Program-made: the position numbers and the translations under genes
The notes under the pieces: generated by a model
Databases searched by the model: none
Seen by the model: only the letters and a program-made list of their open reading frames with translations
What the model was told of the DNA's origin: nothing
Shown: positions 8,040-16,904 of the stretch, one piece after another
Position numbering within the stretch: the stretch's first letter is position 1
Layout of the letters: each line of letters begins with the position of its first letter
Assembly: GCA_902774275.1 (NCBI GenBank)
Contig: CACYHN010000030.1
Span: 1 to 41,176, forward strand
Reading direction: 5' to 3'
From: an uncultured Bacteroidales bacterium
Lineage (GTDB): Bacteria > Bacteroidota > Bacteroidia > Bacteroidales > Bacteroidaceae
Length of the DNA: 41,176 nt

Positions 8040-8681
8040 ATGAAAAGAACATTAATAATCTGCAGTCTGGCACTGCTTTCATTCATCCCCGCATCGGCTC
8101 AGTTCAGCTGGGGTATTCGTGGAGGTCTTAACCTTGTAAACAATGACATTACTGCAGTAAATGAGAAATCTGCAACAAACAAGGACAGCTATACAGGTTT
8201 CTTTGTAGGACCTATGGCTGAAATCCAGATTCCAATCATTGGAATAGGCATTGATGTAGCTGCTCTCTATTCACAGAAAGGACTTCAAGTTACTGATGAG
8301 GAGACAATGAAGAATCAGTCAATTGCAATCCCCGTATCACTTAAGTATTCACTCGGACTTGGAAACTTTGCAGCAGTATATTTTGCAGCAGGTCCTCAGT
8401 TCGATTATAAGATTGGTGATCTGGACAACAAATTCCAGGATGGAGATGACGTTAAGGAGTTCGCCCTTGAGCAGAGCACATGGAGCATTAACATAGGCGC
8501 AGGCGTCAAGCTCATCAATCACATTCAGGCTGGTATCAACTACAACATCCCCGTTTCAAAGGAGGGTGCTTACAAACTGTATGAGAACCAGGATGTGAAA
8601 AGCGCAGCAGATGCCGCAAACGGTGCCGGTGACGCAATAAAAGCCAGCACACTCCAGTTCTCTCTGGCCTGGACATTCTGA
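8040..8681 (+). CDS. Small outer-membrane beta-barrel protein (porin-like, OMP_b-brl type)
   Basis: 213 residues. Signal peptide MKRTLIICSLALLSFIPASAQ, then alternating-polarity strands starting FSWGIRGGLNLVNN and ending with the aromatic terminus TLQFSLAWTF, which matches a BAM recognition signal. The length suits an eight-stranded barrel, as in Bacteroidetes PorT-like and OmpX-like proteins. It sits between gldN and a strong terminator, but has its own promoter, so a T9SS role is only suggested by position. Function unknown. Confidence 0.75.
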   Translation: MKRTLIICSLALLSFIPASAQFSWGIRGGLNLVNNDITAVNEKSATNKDSYTGFFVGPMAEIQIPIIGIGIDVAALYSQKGLQVTDEETMKNQSIAIPVSLKYSLGLGNFAAVYFAAGPQFDYKIGDLDNKFQDGDDVKEFALEQSTWSINIGAGVKLINHIQAGINYNIPVSKEGAYKLYENQDVKSAADAANGAGDAIKASTLQFSLAWTF

Positions 8682-8700
8682 TAAAAAGAGTCATTTATTG

Positions 8701-8736
8701 AGACCGGTTCCCTTTAACGGGAGCCGGTCTTTTTTT
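8701..8736 (+). terminator. Intrinsic terminator of the T9SS/barrel operon
   Basis: Arms 8701-8712 and 8719-8730 form a 12-bp stem (one G-U pair) around TTTAAC, followed by six T. Starts 19 bp after the barrel stop codon. Confidence 0.9.
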
Positions 8737-8752
8737 GTATCTTTACGACCCG

Positions 8753-11023
8753 ATGTCAATGTATGCCGACATAATTCTACCGGTACCTCTTAACCAGCTT
8801 TTCACTTATCTGGTTCCGGACATGCTTAGGCCATCTGTGCAGCCTGGAGCAAGGGTTTATGTACCCTTTGGCAAGGGGCGCAGACTCACGGGAATAATTG
8901 TCAGGACCCACACAAACAGACCAACAAGTCATGCAATAAAAGAGATTCAGAGTGTTCTTGATTCTGACAGGCCTTCAGTTCTACCATTACAACTCAAATT
9001 GATAAAGTGGATGGCAGATTACTGTATGTGCACTCCGGGCGATGTGATGAAGGCTGCCCTTCCATCCGGACTACGTCCTGACAGTGGTTCAAACGAGCAT
9101 ACCTACAAGCCGCATACGGAGGTTTACGTAAAACCGGGATTAAAGGCAAAAGACTATTTATCCGGTCTTTGCGATGACCTTATTGCCAAAACCGCCATAA
9201 AACAGAAGGAACTGTTTGACAAATATGTCCAGTTGTCCGGACTGAAGGATAATCCGCTCAATCCGGCACCTGTAACCAGAAAAACGCTGACCGCATTCTG
9301 CAAGACACCGTCATCATTCCGTGCACTTATTGAAAACGGTCTACTTGACCTATATGAACTGGAAACCGGAAGGCTACCTCATTTCAGCGGACACGTACAG
9401 GAACCTCCTGTATTGAGCCCTGCCCAGCAGAAAGCTCTGAGTGAAATAAAGGATTCTTTCAAGACCAAGAACGTGTGCCTGCTGCACGGAGTCACATCCA
9501 GCGGCAAGACAGAGATATACATAAACCTGATAAAAGAGCAGATAGCCAAAGGCGGACAGGTTCTCTATCTTCTCCCTGAGATAGCGCTGACCACACAGAT
9601 AATGCATCGTCTGCAGAAGGTTTTTGGAGGCGATATGTGTATCTATCACTCCCGTTGCTCAGACAATATAAGGGTGGAAATATGGAACAGACTGACTGGT
9701 CCAAATCCTTATAAGATCATTTTGGGCGCACGCTCAGCCGTAATGCTTCCTCTAAGGAATCTGAGTCTTGTGATAGTGGATGAAGAGCATGAGCCAAACT
9801 TCAAACAGGAAGATCCGGCACCGCGCTATCAAGGACGCAACACTGCCATAATGCTGGCCTCAATGTGTGGAGCCAAGACTCTGCTTGGAAGCGCCACCCC
9901 TGCACTTGAGAGTTATGCCAATGCCATAAGCGGCAAGTACGGTCTTGTAACCCTCAGCGAGAGATTCCGCAATATAAAACTCCCGCAGATAGAAATAATA
10001 AATACCGCGGAACTCAGGCGCAGGAAATATATGCAGGGGCTTTTCTCTCCCCAACTCATAAAGCAGATCAGCAATGCCCTTGAACACGGTAAGCAAGCCA
10101 TCTTGTTCCATAACCGCCGCGGATATGCCGGCACTGTCCAGTGCCCCGACTGCGGCTGGGTACAGAAATGTGACCGCTGTGATGTGAGCCTTACTTTCCA
10201 CAAGAGTACCGATACCGCCACATGTCACTACTGCGGACAAAGATACAGGGTGCCAGCCACATGCCCGTCATGTGGCAGCAAAGACCTGCGCAGCCGCGGA
10301 TTCGGTACGGAACGCATTGAAGAGGAGGTGCAGAATCTCTTTCCCGGAGTACGGGTATCAAGACTTGACCTTGACTCTGCAAAAGAAGGATATGAATCCA
10401 TTATAAATGACTTTCAGGAGGGCCGTACTGATATATTGATTGGCACCCAGATGGTATCAAAAGGTCTGGATTTTGATAATGTGAGCTTAGTAGGCATACT
10501 TGAAGCTGACTCCATAATGAGTTATCCTGATTTCAGGGCTACGGAACGGGCTTACCAACTTATGGCTCAGGTGGCCGGGCGGGCAGGACGCAAGGAAGAA
10601 CAGGGTACGGTAATAATACAGACCCGCCAGCCGGAGGCACATGTTTTGGACATGGTGTGCCGTAATGATTACACAGGGTTCTATGAAAGTCAGATGCAGG
10701 AACGCAGCGATTTCAACTATCCCCCCTACTCAAGACTCACATTGATAACATTAAAAGGTACTGATCTGTGCGGAGTTGAAAAAGCATCCGCTGTTTTAGC
10801 CCACCATCTGGCAGAATCTTTCGGACAGGATAGAGTTCTTGGGCCCGATGCTCCTCCCGTTTCAAAAGTCCAATACCGTCACATCAGGCGTGTGATTATC
10901 AAGACACGTTTGGAGCAGTCAACAACTACAGTCAGGACGCTAATAAATGAGGTTGTCCAAAAAACTGCCTCAGAAAACGGATTCAACGGAATTACTGTTT
11001 CTTTTGACCCAGACCCGCAGTAG
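8753..11023 (+). CDS. priA: Primosomal replication-restart helicase PriA
   Basis: About 756 residues. The N-terminal DNA-binding domain begins MYADIILPVPL. The superfamily 2 helicase part has Walker A GVTSSGKTE (about residue 247) and the DEEH box (about 343). Zinc-binding cysteines occur as CPDCGW, CDRCD, CHYCG and CPSCG (about 463-513). PriA reloads the replisome at stalled forks. The frame is open from a TTG at 8735, but that lies in the terminator T-run; ATGs at 8753 or 8759 are better, and a promoter-like TATCTTTA sits at 8738-8745, implying a very short leader. The 3' end overlaps the converging HD gene by 32 bp. Confidence 0.93.
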   Translation: MSMYADIILPVPLNQLFTYLVPDMLRPSVQPGARVYVPFGKGRRLTGIIVRTHTNRPTSHAIKEIQSVLDSDRPSVLPLQLKLIKWMADYCMCTPGDVMKAALPSGLRPDSGSNEHTYKPHTEVYVKPGLKAKDYLSGLCDDLIAKTAIKQKELFDKYVQLSGLKDNPLNPAPVTRKTLTAFCKTPSSFRALIENGLLDLYELETGRLPHFSGHVQEPPVLSPAQQKALSEIKDSFKTKNVCLLHGVTSSGKTEIYINLIKEQIAKGGQVLYLLPEIALTTQIMHRLQKVFGGDMCIYHSRCSDNIRVEIWNRLTGPNPYKIILGARSAVMLPLRNLSLVIVDEEHEPNFKQEDPAPRYQGRNTAIMLASMCGAKTLLGSATPALESYANAISGKYGLVTLSERFRNIKLPQIEIINTAELRRRKYMQGLFSPQLIKQISNALEHGKQAILFHNRRGYAGTVQCPDCGWVQKCDRCDVSLTFHKSTDTATCHYCGQRYRVPATCPSCGSKDLRSRGFGTERIEEEVQNLFPGVRVSRLDLDSAKEGYESIINDFQEGRTDILIGTQMVSKGLDFDNVSLVGILEADSIMSYPDFRATERAYQLMAQVAGRAGRKEEQGTVIIQTRQPEAHVLDMVCRNDYTGFYESQMQERSDFNYPPYSRLTLITLKGTDLCGVEKASAVLAHHLAESFGQDRVLGPDAPPVSKVQYRHIRRVIIKTRLEQSTTTVRTLINEVVQKTASENGFNGITVSFDPDPQ

Positions 11024-13052
11024 ATTCCGGATAGCTAATGCGCGTATGATACATGGTACGCAGCTTCTCCTTGAAAGTATCCTTTACCTTGTTGATCTCC
11101 TGCCAACTAATGGGACAATCCTTGAAATAACCCTCCTGAATCTGGGTATCTATAATCTTATCTACAAGTTCTCCAATGCTCTCCTCCGTGTATTCCTTCA
11201 GACTCCGTGAGGCGGCTTCAACAGCATCGGCCATCATAAGAATGGCAGTCTCTTTTGAATAAGGGTTGGGACCGGGATAACTGAAATCCTTGGTATCCGG
11301 CTCCTCACCTGAATGAGCCTGGGTATATTTTATATAGAAATATCGGGCTACACCCTTGCCGTGATGTGATGCAATGAAACCGCATATCTCCTTGGGCAGA
11401 CCAAACTTTTCAGCCAGTTCAAGCCCTTTCTCCACATGACCCGTAATGATACGGGCGCTCTCCTGCGATGATAGTTTGTCATGCGGGTTCACCCCGCTCT
11501 GATTCTCAGTAAAAAAGGGTGCATTCTCCATTTTACCTATATCATGATAGAGTGCGGCGGTACGGACCAGTTGCGGGTTCGCCTTAATGCGTGTAGCAGC
11601 CTCTGATGCCAGAGTGGAAACCTGCATGGAATGCTGGAACGTACCGGGAGCCTTCTCTGCCAGTTCCCTGAGCAGAGGATTGTTTATGTTGGAGAGCTCT
11701 ATAAGCGTTACATTTGAGGTAAATCCGAACACTTTCTCTATTACGAACAGCAGCGGATAGAGAAGCAGAATTAATATGCAGTTTATCAGGAAGAACAGGA
11801 ATATCCAGGGATTTATATCACGGATATTCTCCAACTGTGTCATCTGAATGGATATCCAGACAAGACTGTATGATATGAATATGAGCAGACATGTACGCAA
11901 TATCTGTGAGCGTTGTGACAACTCCTTTAACGTATATATACCGGTAAGTCCGGCCATTAACTGCAGGAGTACATACTCATAAGGCATGGAAACTATGAGC
12001 GACGTGGAAAGAATAAACACCATATATCCCGTGAATGCGGTACGGGAATCAATGAATATACGGAGCATTATAGCCAGCATGGAGCAGGGAAACAGCAATA
12101 TGCTCCAGCTTGAATATTGGCAGAAGAGGCCTACCATCACGGTAAACAAAGATATGGAACCGAATAGGAAATAAAGGATGGCACGGTTATCTATATCATC
12201 AATGCGATATAGACTCAGATAGACAAACAGAACCAGGAAACAGAGCAGCACGAAAACAGAACGGCCACCCCAGGTAAGCAGTTGAAACTGCTTGGAAGCA
12301 TTCCTCTCATTAGATATATCCAGATATGATTTTATTATCTGGCTCTTCTGTTCATCCACAATCTCACCCTGATCTATTATTTTCTGGCCCTCAACCACCA
12401 TTCCGCGAAAATGGGATATCTCATCAAGTTGTGCTGTAAAATCAGCCTCTGAACGTGCTGCATCATAAGTCACATTAGGATGGATGTAATTCTCCAGATT
12501 GTGTTCCAGAATAATATATCGGTCATATACATAAATATCGGCATCAGTTACATAACGGTAGGCTTCACGTATGCTCCTTACGCTTGAAGTCTGTACAAAA
12601 ACGGATGTATTACCCTCATAAACACGGAACAACTCCTTGTCTGAAAGAATATCCTCATCAGAAGTAGAAATAATTCCATCACTATATACTTTTTCAAGCC
12701 TCCGGCGCAAAATCCTGTAGGATTCATCCCAGACCAGTTTTTTGAGGCTGTCATTATAGAAACGGTCAAAATCAGCCAGGGCACTCTCCGCAACACCTGC
12801 ATTACGGCTAAAATAAGGAGCAAAGGCAGCCTTCACGCTGTCTGCCTCTTCCTGCCACACAGCATCACTCTTTTCAACCGAGAAACTGAAAGGAGCAATA
12901 AGCACATTGTACGTCCAGGGTTTCCCTATGGTATAGATGTAATTCTCCTTATGACCGGCAGGCATGAAATATACCGTAAGCAACGCGGATAAAAGCGACA
13001 GTATTATGAGAAGGTGCCTGTTGCTTTTTATGAATTGTCTTTTATCATTCAT
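10992..13052 (-). CDS. 7TM-HD (HDIG) membrane phosphohydrolase, PgpH/YqfF type
   Basis: About 686 residues. An N-terminal membrane segment (HLLIILSLLSALLTVYF) precedes an extracytoplasmic 7TMR-HDED domain to about residue 265, then seven hydrophobic helices to about 450, then a cytoplasmic HD domain with H...HDIGK (about 502), SSQES and SHHGKG. In Firmicutes this architecture (PgpH) hydrolyses cyclic di-AMP; the same activity is likely but unproven here. Starts at 13205 and 13097 are possible; 13052 is preferred because it places the signal-anchor properly and leaves room for the gltX promoter. Divergent from gltX, convergent with priA. Confidence 0.88.
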   Translation of the reverse strand: MNDKRQFIKSNRHLLIILSLLSALLTVYFMPAGHKENYIYTIGKPWTYNVLIAPFSFSVEKSDAVWQEEADSVKAAFAPYFSRNAGVAESALADFDRFYNDSLKKLVWDESYRILRRRLEKVYSDGIISTSDEDILSDKELFRVYEGNTSVFVQTSSVRSIREAYRYVTDADIYVYDRYIILEHNLENYIHPNVTYDAARSEADFTAQLDEISHFRGMVVEGQKIIDQGEIVDEQKSQIIKSYLDISNERNASKQFQLLTWGGRSVFVLLCFLVLFVYLSLYRIDDIDNRAILYFLFGSISLFTVMVGLFCQYSSWSILLFPCSMLAIMLRIFIDSRTAFTGYMVFILSTSLIVSMPYEYVLLQLMAGLTGIYTLKELSQRSQILRTCLLIFISYSLVWISIQMTQLENIRDINPWIFLFFLINCILILLLYPLLFVIEKVFGFTSNVTLIELSNINNPLLRELAEKAPGTFQHSMQVSTLASEAATRIKANPQLVRTAALYHDIGKMENAPFFTENQSGVNPHDKLSSQESARIITGHVEKGLELAEKFGLPKEICGFIASHHGKGVARYFYIKYTQAHSGEEPDTKDFSYPGPNPYSKETAILMMADAVEAASRSLKEYTEESIGELVDKIIDTQIQEGYFKDCPISWQEINKVKDTFKEKLRTMYHTRISYPESTAGLGQKKQ

Positions 13053-13108
13053 TAAGAAACGCCCGTTTGTTGACTCGTAAAAATAAGACTTTTTCATGAG
13101 AAAATGAT

Positions 13109-13116
13109 TAATTTTG
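13109..13116 (+). promoter_or_regulatory. -7 element for gltX-waaA
   Basis: TAATTTTG, a full TAnnTTTG match 20 bp before the gltX ATG at 13137. It rules out the ATG at 13104 as the gltX start. Confidence 0.6.
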
Positions 13117-13136
13117 CAACGCAAAAAAAGAACGAC

Positions 13137-14675
13137 ATGACACAAAACGAAGGCCGCCGTCGCGTAAGGGTGCGTTTTGCCCCCAGTCCTACAGGGCCTC
13201 TCCATATCGGGGGTGTGCGTACGGCACTATATAACTATCTCTTTGCCCGTAAAAACGGAGGAGACCTTATATTCAGGATAGAAGACACTGACACAAACCG
13301 CTTTGTACCCGGAGCAGAGGAATACATACTTGAATCATTCCGCTGGTTAGGCATAAAGTTTGATGAAGGTGTATCCTTTGGAGGGAACTATGGCCCGTAC
13401 CGCCAGTCTGAACGAAAGGATATTTACAAGAAATACGTAAACCAACTTCTTGAAGCAGGCAAGGCATACATAGCCTTCGATTCCCCCGCAGAACTTGAAG
13501 CCAAGCGTAACGAAATACCAAATTTCCAATATGATGCCAGCACCCGCCTACAGATGCGTAATTCACTTACACTGCCGGCTGATGAGGTCAAGGCTCTGAT
13601 TGAGTCTGGAAACCAATATGTAGTACGCATCCTGATAGAACCCGGACAGGAGGTAGAAGTGAATGACCTCATCCGTGGCAAGGTTACCATAAACTCATCT
13701 GTATTGGATGACAAGGTTCTGTATAAATCAGCAGACCAGCTGCCCACATATCATCTGGCAAATATCGTTGATGACCATCTGATGGAAGTAAGTCATGTTA
13801 TACGTGGTGAAGAGTGGCTACCCTCTGCCCCATTGCATGTACTTTTGTATCGCGCATTCGGATGGGAGGATACCATGCCACAGTTTGCACATCTGCCCCT
13901 GCTGCTTAAGCCGGAAGGTAACGGCAAACTGAGCAAGCGTGACGGTGACCGTCTGGGATTTCCTGTTTTCCCGCTTGAGTGGCATGACCCCAAAACCGGT
14001 GAGATATCATCAGGTTACCGCGAGAAAGACTATCTGCCGGAGGCAGTGATCAATTTTCTGGCCCTTTTGGGATGGAATCCGGGTGATGACCGTGAACTCA
14101 TGACCATGGATGAAATGATAGAACTCTTCAACCTTGAAAAGTGCAGCAAGGCAGGAGCCCGTTTCAACTATCAGAAGCTGGTATGGTTCAACCACGAATA
14201 CATAATGCTCAAGAGCGACCGTGAGGTGGCTGAACTCTTCAACCCCATTCTGGAAAGTCACGGTATCAAGGCTCCTATAGAGCGCGTGGAAACAGCCGTA
14301 GGAATGGTAAAGAACCGCGTAAACTTTATTGGAGAGTTATGGGACAACTGCAGTTACCTGTTCCAGGCCCCCGTTGAGTATGATGAGAAGTCACTCAAGA
14401 AGTGGTGGAAGGAGGGTGCCCCACAGACCACGGCAGAACTCTGTGATTTCCTTGAATCACAACCAGACTGGAACGGTGAAACACTTGAGCCAAAGGTAAT
14501 GGAATGGATTGCATCCAAGGGATATGCCACCGGCAAGGTGATGAACGCACTCCGCGTAACACTTGTAGGAGCTGCCATGGGACCGCAGATATTCTGCATA
14601 ACTGATTTCATAGGACGTGAAGAGACCCTGAGACGTGCCCGCAAGGCCATATCGGAACTCTCCTCTGAATCATAA
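13137..14675 (+). CDS. gltX: Glutamyl-tRNA synthetase
   Basis: 512 residues, class I synthetase. The HIGH-type motif appears in [14 protein letters not shown] (about residues 14-26) and the KMSKS-type motif as KLSKRDG (about 261-267), both in the Rossmann catalytic domain. The C-terminal helical anticodon-binding domain ends the protein. It charges tRNA-Glu with glutamate. The start MTQNEGRRR is chosen because the frame open to 13104 crosses the promoter. The next gene, waaA, starts 7 bp downstream and is presumably cotranscribed. Confidence 0.96.
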   Translation: MTQNEGRRRVRVRFAPSPTGPLHIGGVRTALYNYLFARKNGGDLIFRIEDTDTNRFVPGAEEYILESFRWLGIKFDEGVSFGGNYGPYRQSERKDIYKKYVNQLLEAGKAYIAFDSPAELEAKRNEIPNFQYDASTRLQMRNSLTLPADEVKALIESGNQYVVRILIEPGQEVEVNDLIRGKVTINSSVLDDKVLYKSADQLPTYHLANIVDDHLMEVSHVIRGEEWLPSAPLHVLLYRAFGWEDTMPQFAHLPLLLKPEGNGKLSKRDGDRLGFPVFPLEWHDPKTGEISSGYREKDYLPEAVINFLALLGWNPGDDRELMTMDEMIELFNLEKCSKAGARFNYQKLVWFNHEYIMLKSDREVAELFNPILESHGIKAPIERVETAVGMVKNRVNFIGELWDNCSYLFQAPVEYDEKSLKKWWKEGAPQTTAELCDFLESQPDWNGETLEPKVMEWIASKGYATGKVMNALRVTLVGAAMGPQIFCITDFIGREETLRRARKAISELSSES

Positions 14676-14682
14676 GGAAAAG

Positions 14683-15912
14683 ATGATTATCTATACAATC
14701 GGTATATATCTGTACGCAGGCCTTGTAGCTGTTGCTTCTCTTTTCAACAAGAAAGCACGTTTGCTCATTAAAGGCCACAACAGGATTCTGGATACAATAA
14801 GACCGTTGGTTGATCCCTCTGCCAAATATCTCTGGTTTCATGCATCTTCATTAGGAGAGTTTGAGCAAGGCCGACCGCTGATAGAAAGAATTCACAATAA
14901 ACACCCTGAATGCAAAATTCTGCTTACCTTTTTTTCTCCGTCAGGATACGAGGTACGCAAAGATTACAAGGGTGCCGACATTGTATGCTATATACCGTTT
15001 GATACCCCTCTTAACGTAAAAAGGTTCCTGAACACAATTAATATAGAGAAAGCTTTCTTTATCAAATATGAGTTCTGGCCCAACTTCCTGAGAGGTCTCC
15101 ACAAACGTGGCATTGAGATTTTCAGCATATCATCCATTTTCCGTGACAACCAGCTTTTCTTTAAGTGGTATGGAAAAGGATATGCCAAGGCTCTCACATA
15201 TTTCAAACATCTTTTTGTCCAGGACCGTCATTCAAAGGACTTGCTCCGTAGCATCGGTATTACCGATGTTTCTATCGTGGGTGATACCCGTGCCGACCGT
15301 GTGATTGAGGTTGCTGCTGCCTCCAAGCAGTTCCCCATCATAGAAAAGTTCGTGAACGGCAGTCCCACTTTCATTGCAGGCAGTTCATGGCCGGCCGACG
15401 AGGAACTGTTCATACCCTACTTCCTGCCCAAGAGAGACTGGAAACTCATTATCGCCCCGCATGAGATACATGAGGAGCATCTTCAACAGATAGAGTCACT
15501 CCTTAACGGAAGGGATTACATACGCCTGTCACAGGCCACCCTAGAAAACATCAAGGGTTATGATACACTTATCATAGACTGCTTTGGCATGCTTTCATCC
15601 ATTTACCGCTACGGTCATATCGCATATATCGGAGGAGGTTTTGGAGTAGGCATCCACAATGTCCTTGAAGCAGCTGTCTTTGATATTCCCGTACTGTTTG
15701 GCCCCAACAACCAGCGTTTCCGCGAGGCACAGGACCTTAAACGTCTCAAAGGCGGATTTGAGATAACTGATGCCTACAGTTTCAGAATCCTGATAGACAA
15801 GTTTATCAGTGATCCCGGCTTCCTCAAGAAGGCAGGCCGCAACGCCGGAGACTACGTACGCAGCAACAGCGGCACCTCAGACCGCATCCTCGGTGAGATA
15901 GGACTGGATTAA
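14683..15912 (+). CDS. waaA: 3-deoxy-D-manno-octulosonate (Kdo) transferase
   Basis: 409 residues, GT30 family. N-terminal membrane anchor IIYTIGIYLYAGLVAVASLF, then the acceptor-side domain with HASSLGEFEQGRPLIE containing the catalytic Glu, and the donor-side domain with AYIGGGFGVGIHNVLEAAVF and PVLFGPN. Transfers Kdo from CMP-Kdo to lipid IVA at the inner membrane, first step of LPS core assembly. Start ATG at 14683 follows AAGGAAAAG. The frame open to 14635 overlaps gltX and is rejected. The stop codon TAA overlaps the first heptamer of a repeat tract. Confidence 0.94.
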   Translation: MIIYTIGIYLYAGLVAVASLFNKKARLLIKGHNRILDTIRPLVDPSAKYLWFHASSLGEFEQGRPLIERIHNKHPECKILLTFFSPSGYEVRKDYKGADIVCYIPFDTPLNVKRFLNTINIEKAFFIKYEFWPNFLRGLHKRGIEIFSISSIFRDNQLFFKWYGKGYAKALTYFKHLFVQDRHSKDLLRSIGITDVSIVGDTRADRVIEVAAASKQFPIIEKFVNGSPTFIAGSSWPADEELFIPYFLPKRDWKLIIAPHEIHEEHLQQIESLLNGRDYIRLSQATLENIKGYDTLIIDCFGMLSSIYRYGHIAYIGGGFGVGIHNVLEAAVFDIPVLFGPNNQRFREAQDLKRLKGGFEITDAYSFRILIDKFISDPGFLKKAGRNAGDYVRSNSGTSDRILGEIGLD

Positions 15913-15942
15913 TTGAGAATTGAGAATTGAAAATTGAGAATT
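15911..15942. repeat. Heptamer tract AATTGAG/AATTGAA, 4.5 units
   Basis: Units AATTGAG, AATTGAG, AATTGAA, AATTGAG and a partial AATT follow without gaps, beginning inside the waaA stop codon. The same heptamers recur at 22628 and 22746. They open a 344-bp non-coding interval (15913-16256). Confidence 0.85.
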
Positions 15943-16039
15943 AATACCACCGCACCTGCGTTTCCCCGTGCGTGACCCTAATCCGCACAAGGCTTCCAGT
16001 TGGTATACCCAATCCTAAAAAGGTTTCCAGCTGCACCCA

Positions 16040-16086
16040 GTAAAACGAAACCCAAACAGCAAAGCGTTGTTTGGGTTTCGTTTTAC
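16040..16086. repeat. Perfect 19-bp inverted repeat with a 9-base loop
   Basis: Left arm GTAAAACGAAACCCAAACA (16040-16058) is the exact reverse complement of 16068-16086, with loop GCAAAGCGT. Flanking TTCCAG (16025-16030) and CTGGAA (16092-16097) extend the structure, and CCGGCC-TGGAA-GGCCGG (16087-16103) is a second hairpin. No T-run follows on either strand, so it is not an ordinary terminator. No ORF of interest overlaps it. Confidence 0.8.
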
Positions 16087-16212
16087 CCGGCCTGGAAGGC
16101 CGGCAAGCGAAGTGAAACGGAGCGCGTTTCCAGAAGGAAACTAAAAAAAGGTTGTTTCTAATACGCACATAGGATCCTGTCCCGAGACTTTTGAGGCGAA
16201 GCCAAAAAAGTC

Positions 16213-16238
16213 AAAAAACCTTCGAGCCGCGAAGCGGC
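16213..16238 (-). terminator. Probable terminator of the gamma-carbonic-anhydrase-like gene
   Basis: On the minus strand GCCGC-TTC-GCGGC (16226-16238) is followed within 7 nt by six T (16213-16218). A second nested hairpin, GACTTTT/AAAAGTC (16186-16212), overlaps downstream. It lies 19 bp past the stop codon at 16257. Confidence 0.55.
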
Positions 16239-16256
16239 GAGCAACCCGCCGAATGG

Positions 16257-16775
16257 TTAATCTTCCTTGTACCAGCTGGCATACATATGGTAATCCCGGG
16301 CAATCCGCAAGTTCATCTCCTTAGCCTGCTCCGGATCCACATCCTTAACGTATTTGGCAGGAACACCGGCCCAAATAGTGTTTGGAGGAATGACCGTCTT
16401 GCTCAGAACCACAGACCCTGCAGCCACAATGGCCCCCTCGCCCACCACAGCATGGTCAAGCACCACCGATCCCATTCCTATCAGGGCGTTGTCCTTTATC
16501 TCTGCACCATGGATGGTAACGTTGTGCCCTACCGATACATTATCTCCAATTACGGTAGTGGAACGCTGATAGAGTGTATGTATTACCGTACCATCCTGAA
16601 TATTGGTTCCGTTACCTATGCGGATAGAGTTTACGTCACCACGCAGGACAGTTCCAAACCAGATACTGCATCCTTCACCTATCACCACATCACCTATGAT
16701 TGCGGCGTTATCGGCAAGGAAACAATCCTCACCGATAGCGGGTGTAAAGCCCCTGACGGATTTAATGATTGCCAT
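16257..16775 (-). CDS. Gamma-class carbonic anhydrase-like hexapeptide protein (YrdA/PaaY type)
   Basis: 172 residues forming a left-handed beta helix of hexapeptide repeats (VVIGEGCSIWFG, VIGDNVSVGHN, ALIGMGSVV, AIVAAGSVV). Three histidines, H66 (TVIHTL), H84 (VGHN) and H89 (IHG), match the metal ligands of gamma-carbonic anhydrases, and R45/D47 of LRGDVN are present. Active enzymes hydrate CO2, but many YrdA-type members have unproven activity. Start MAIIKSVRGF is the family start; an open frame to 16874 would run into the mdh promoter region. Divergent from mdh, with a probable terminator downstream. Confidence 0.88.
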   Translation of the reverse strand: MAIIKSVRGFTPAIGEDCFLADNAAIIGDVVIGEGCSIWFGTVLRGDVNSIRIGNGTNIQDGTVIHTLYQRSTTVIGDNVSVGHNVTIHGAEIKDNALIGMGSVVLDHAVVGEGAIVAAGSVVLSKTVIPPNTIWAGVPAKYVKDVDPEQAKEMNLRIARDYHMYASWYKED

Positions 16776-16800
16776 ATATTGTTTTTGTTGTTTTGCAGTG

Positions 16801-16808
16801 CGAAAATA
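16801..16808 (-). promoter_or_regulatory. Possible -7 element for the carbonic-anhydrase-like gene
   Basis: Minus-strand TATTTTCG differs from TAnnTTTG at one position and lies 26 bp before the start codon at 16775. Confidence 0.35.
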
Positions 16809-16853
16809 GTGCAACTTTTCTGAATTTATATACCAATCAAACAAGTTATTGAT

Positions 16854-16861
16854 TACTTTTG
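16854..16861 (+). promoter_or_regulatory. -7 element for mdh
   Basis: TACTTTTG, a full consensus match, 43 bp before the mdh ATG. Confidence 0.6.
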
Positions 16862-16904
16862 TGGTCCAAGACAAAAATAACGGACTAATATACTTAAAAC
16901 AGCT

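Noticed and set aside
15911-15942. CRISPR array from the regular short repeats after waaA
   Set aside because: The units are 7 bp and contiguous with no spacers, and no cas gene is present.
16191-16823. 210-codon plus-strand frame across the carbonic-anhydrase-like gene
   Set aside because: It is the antisense shadow of a gene with clear hexapeptide repeats and metal-ligand histidines; its start lies inside a hairpin.
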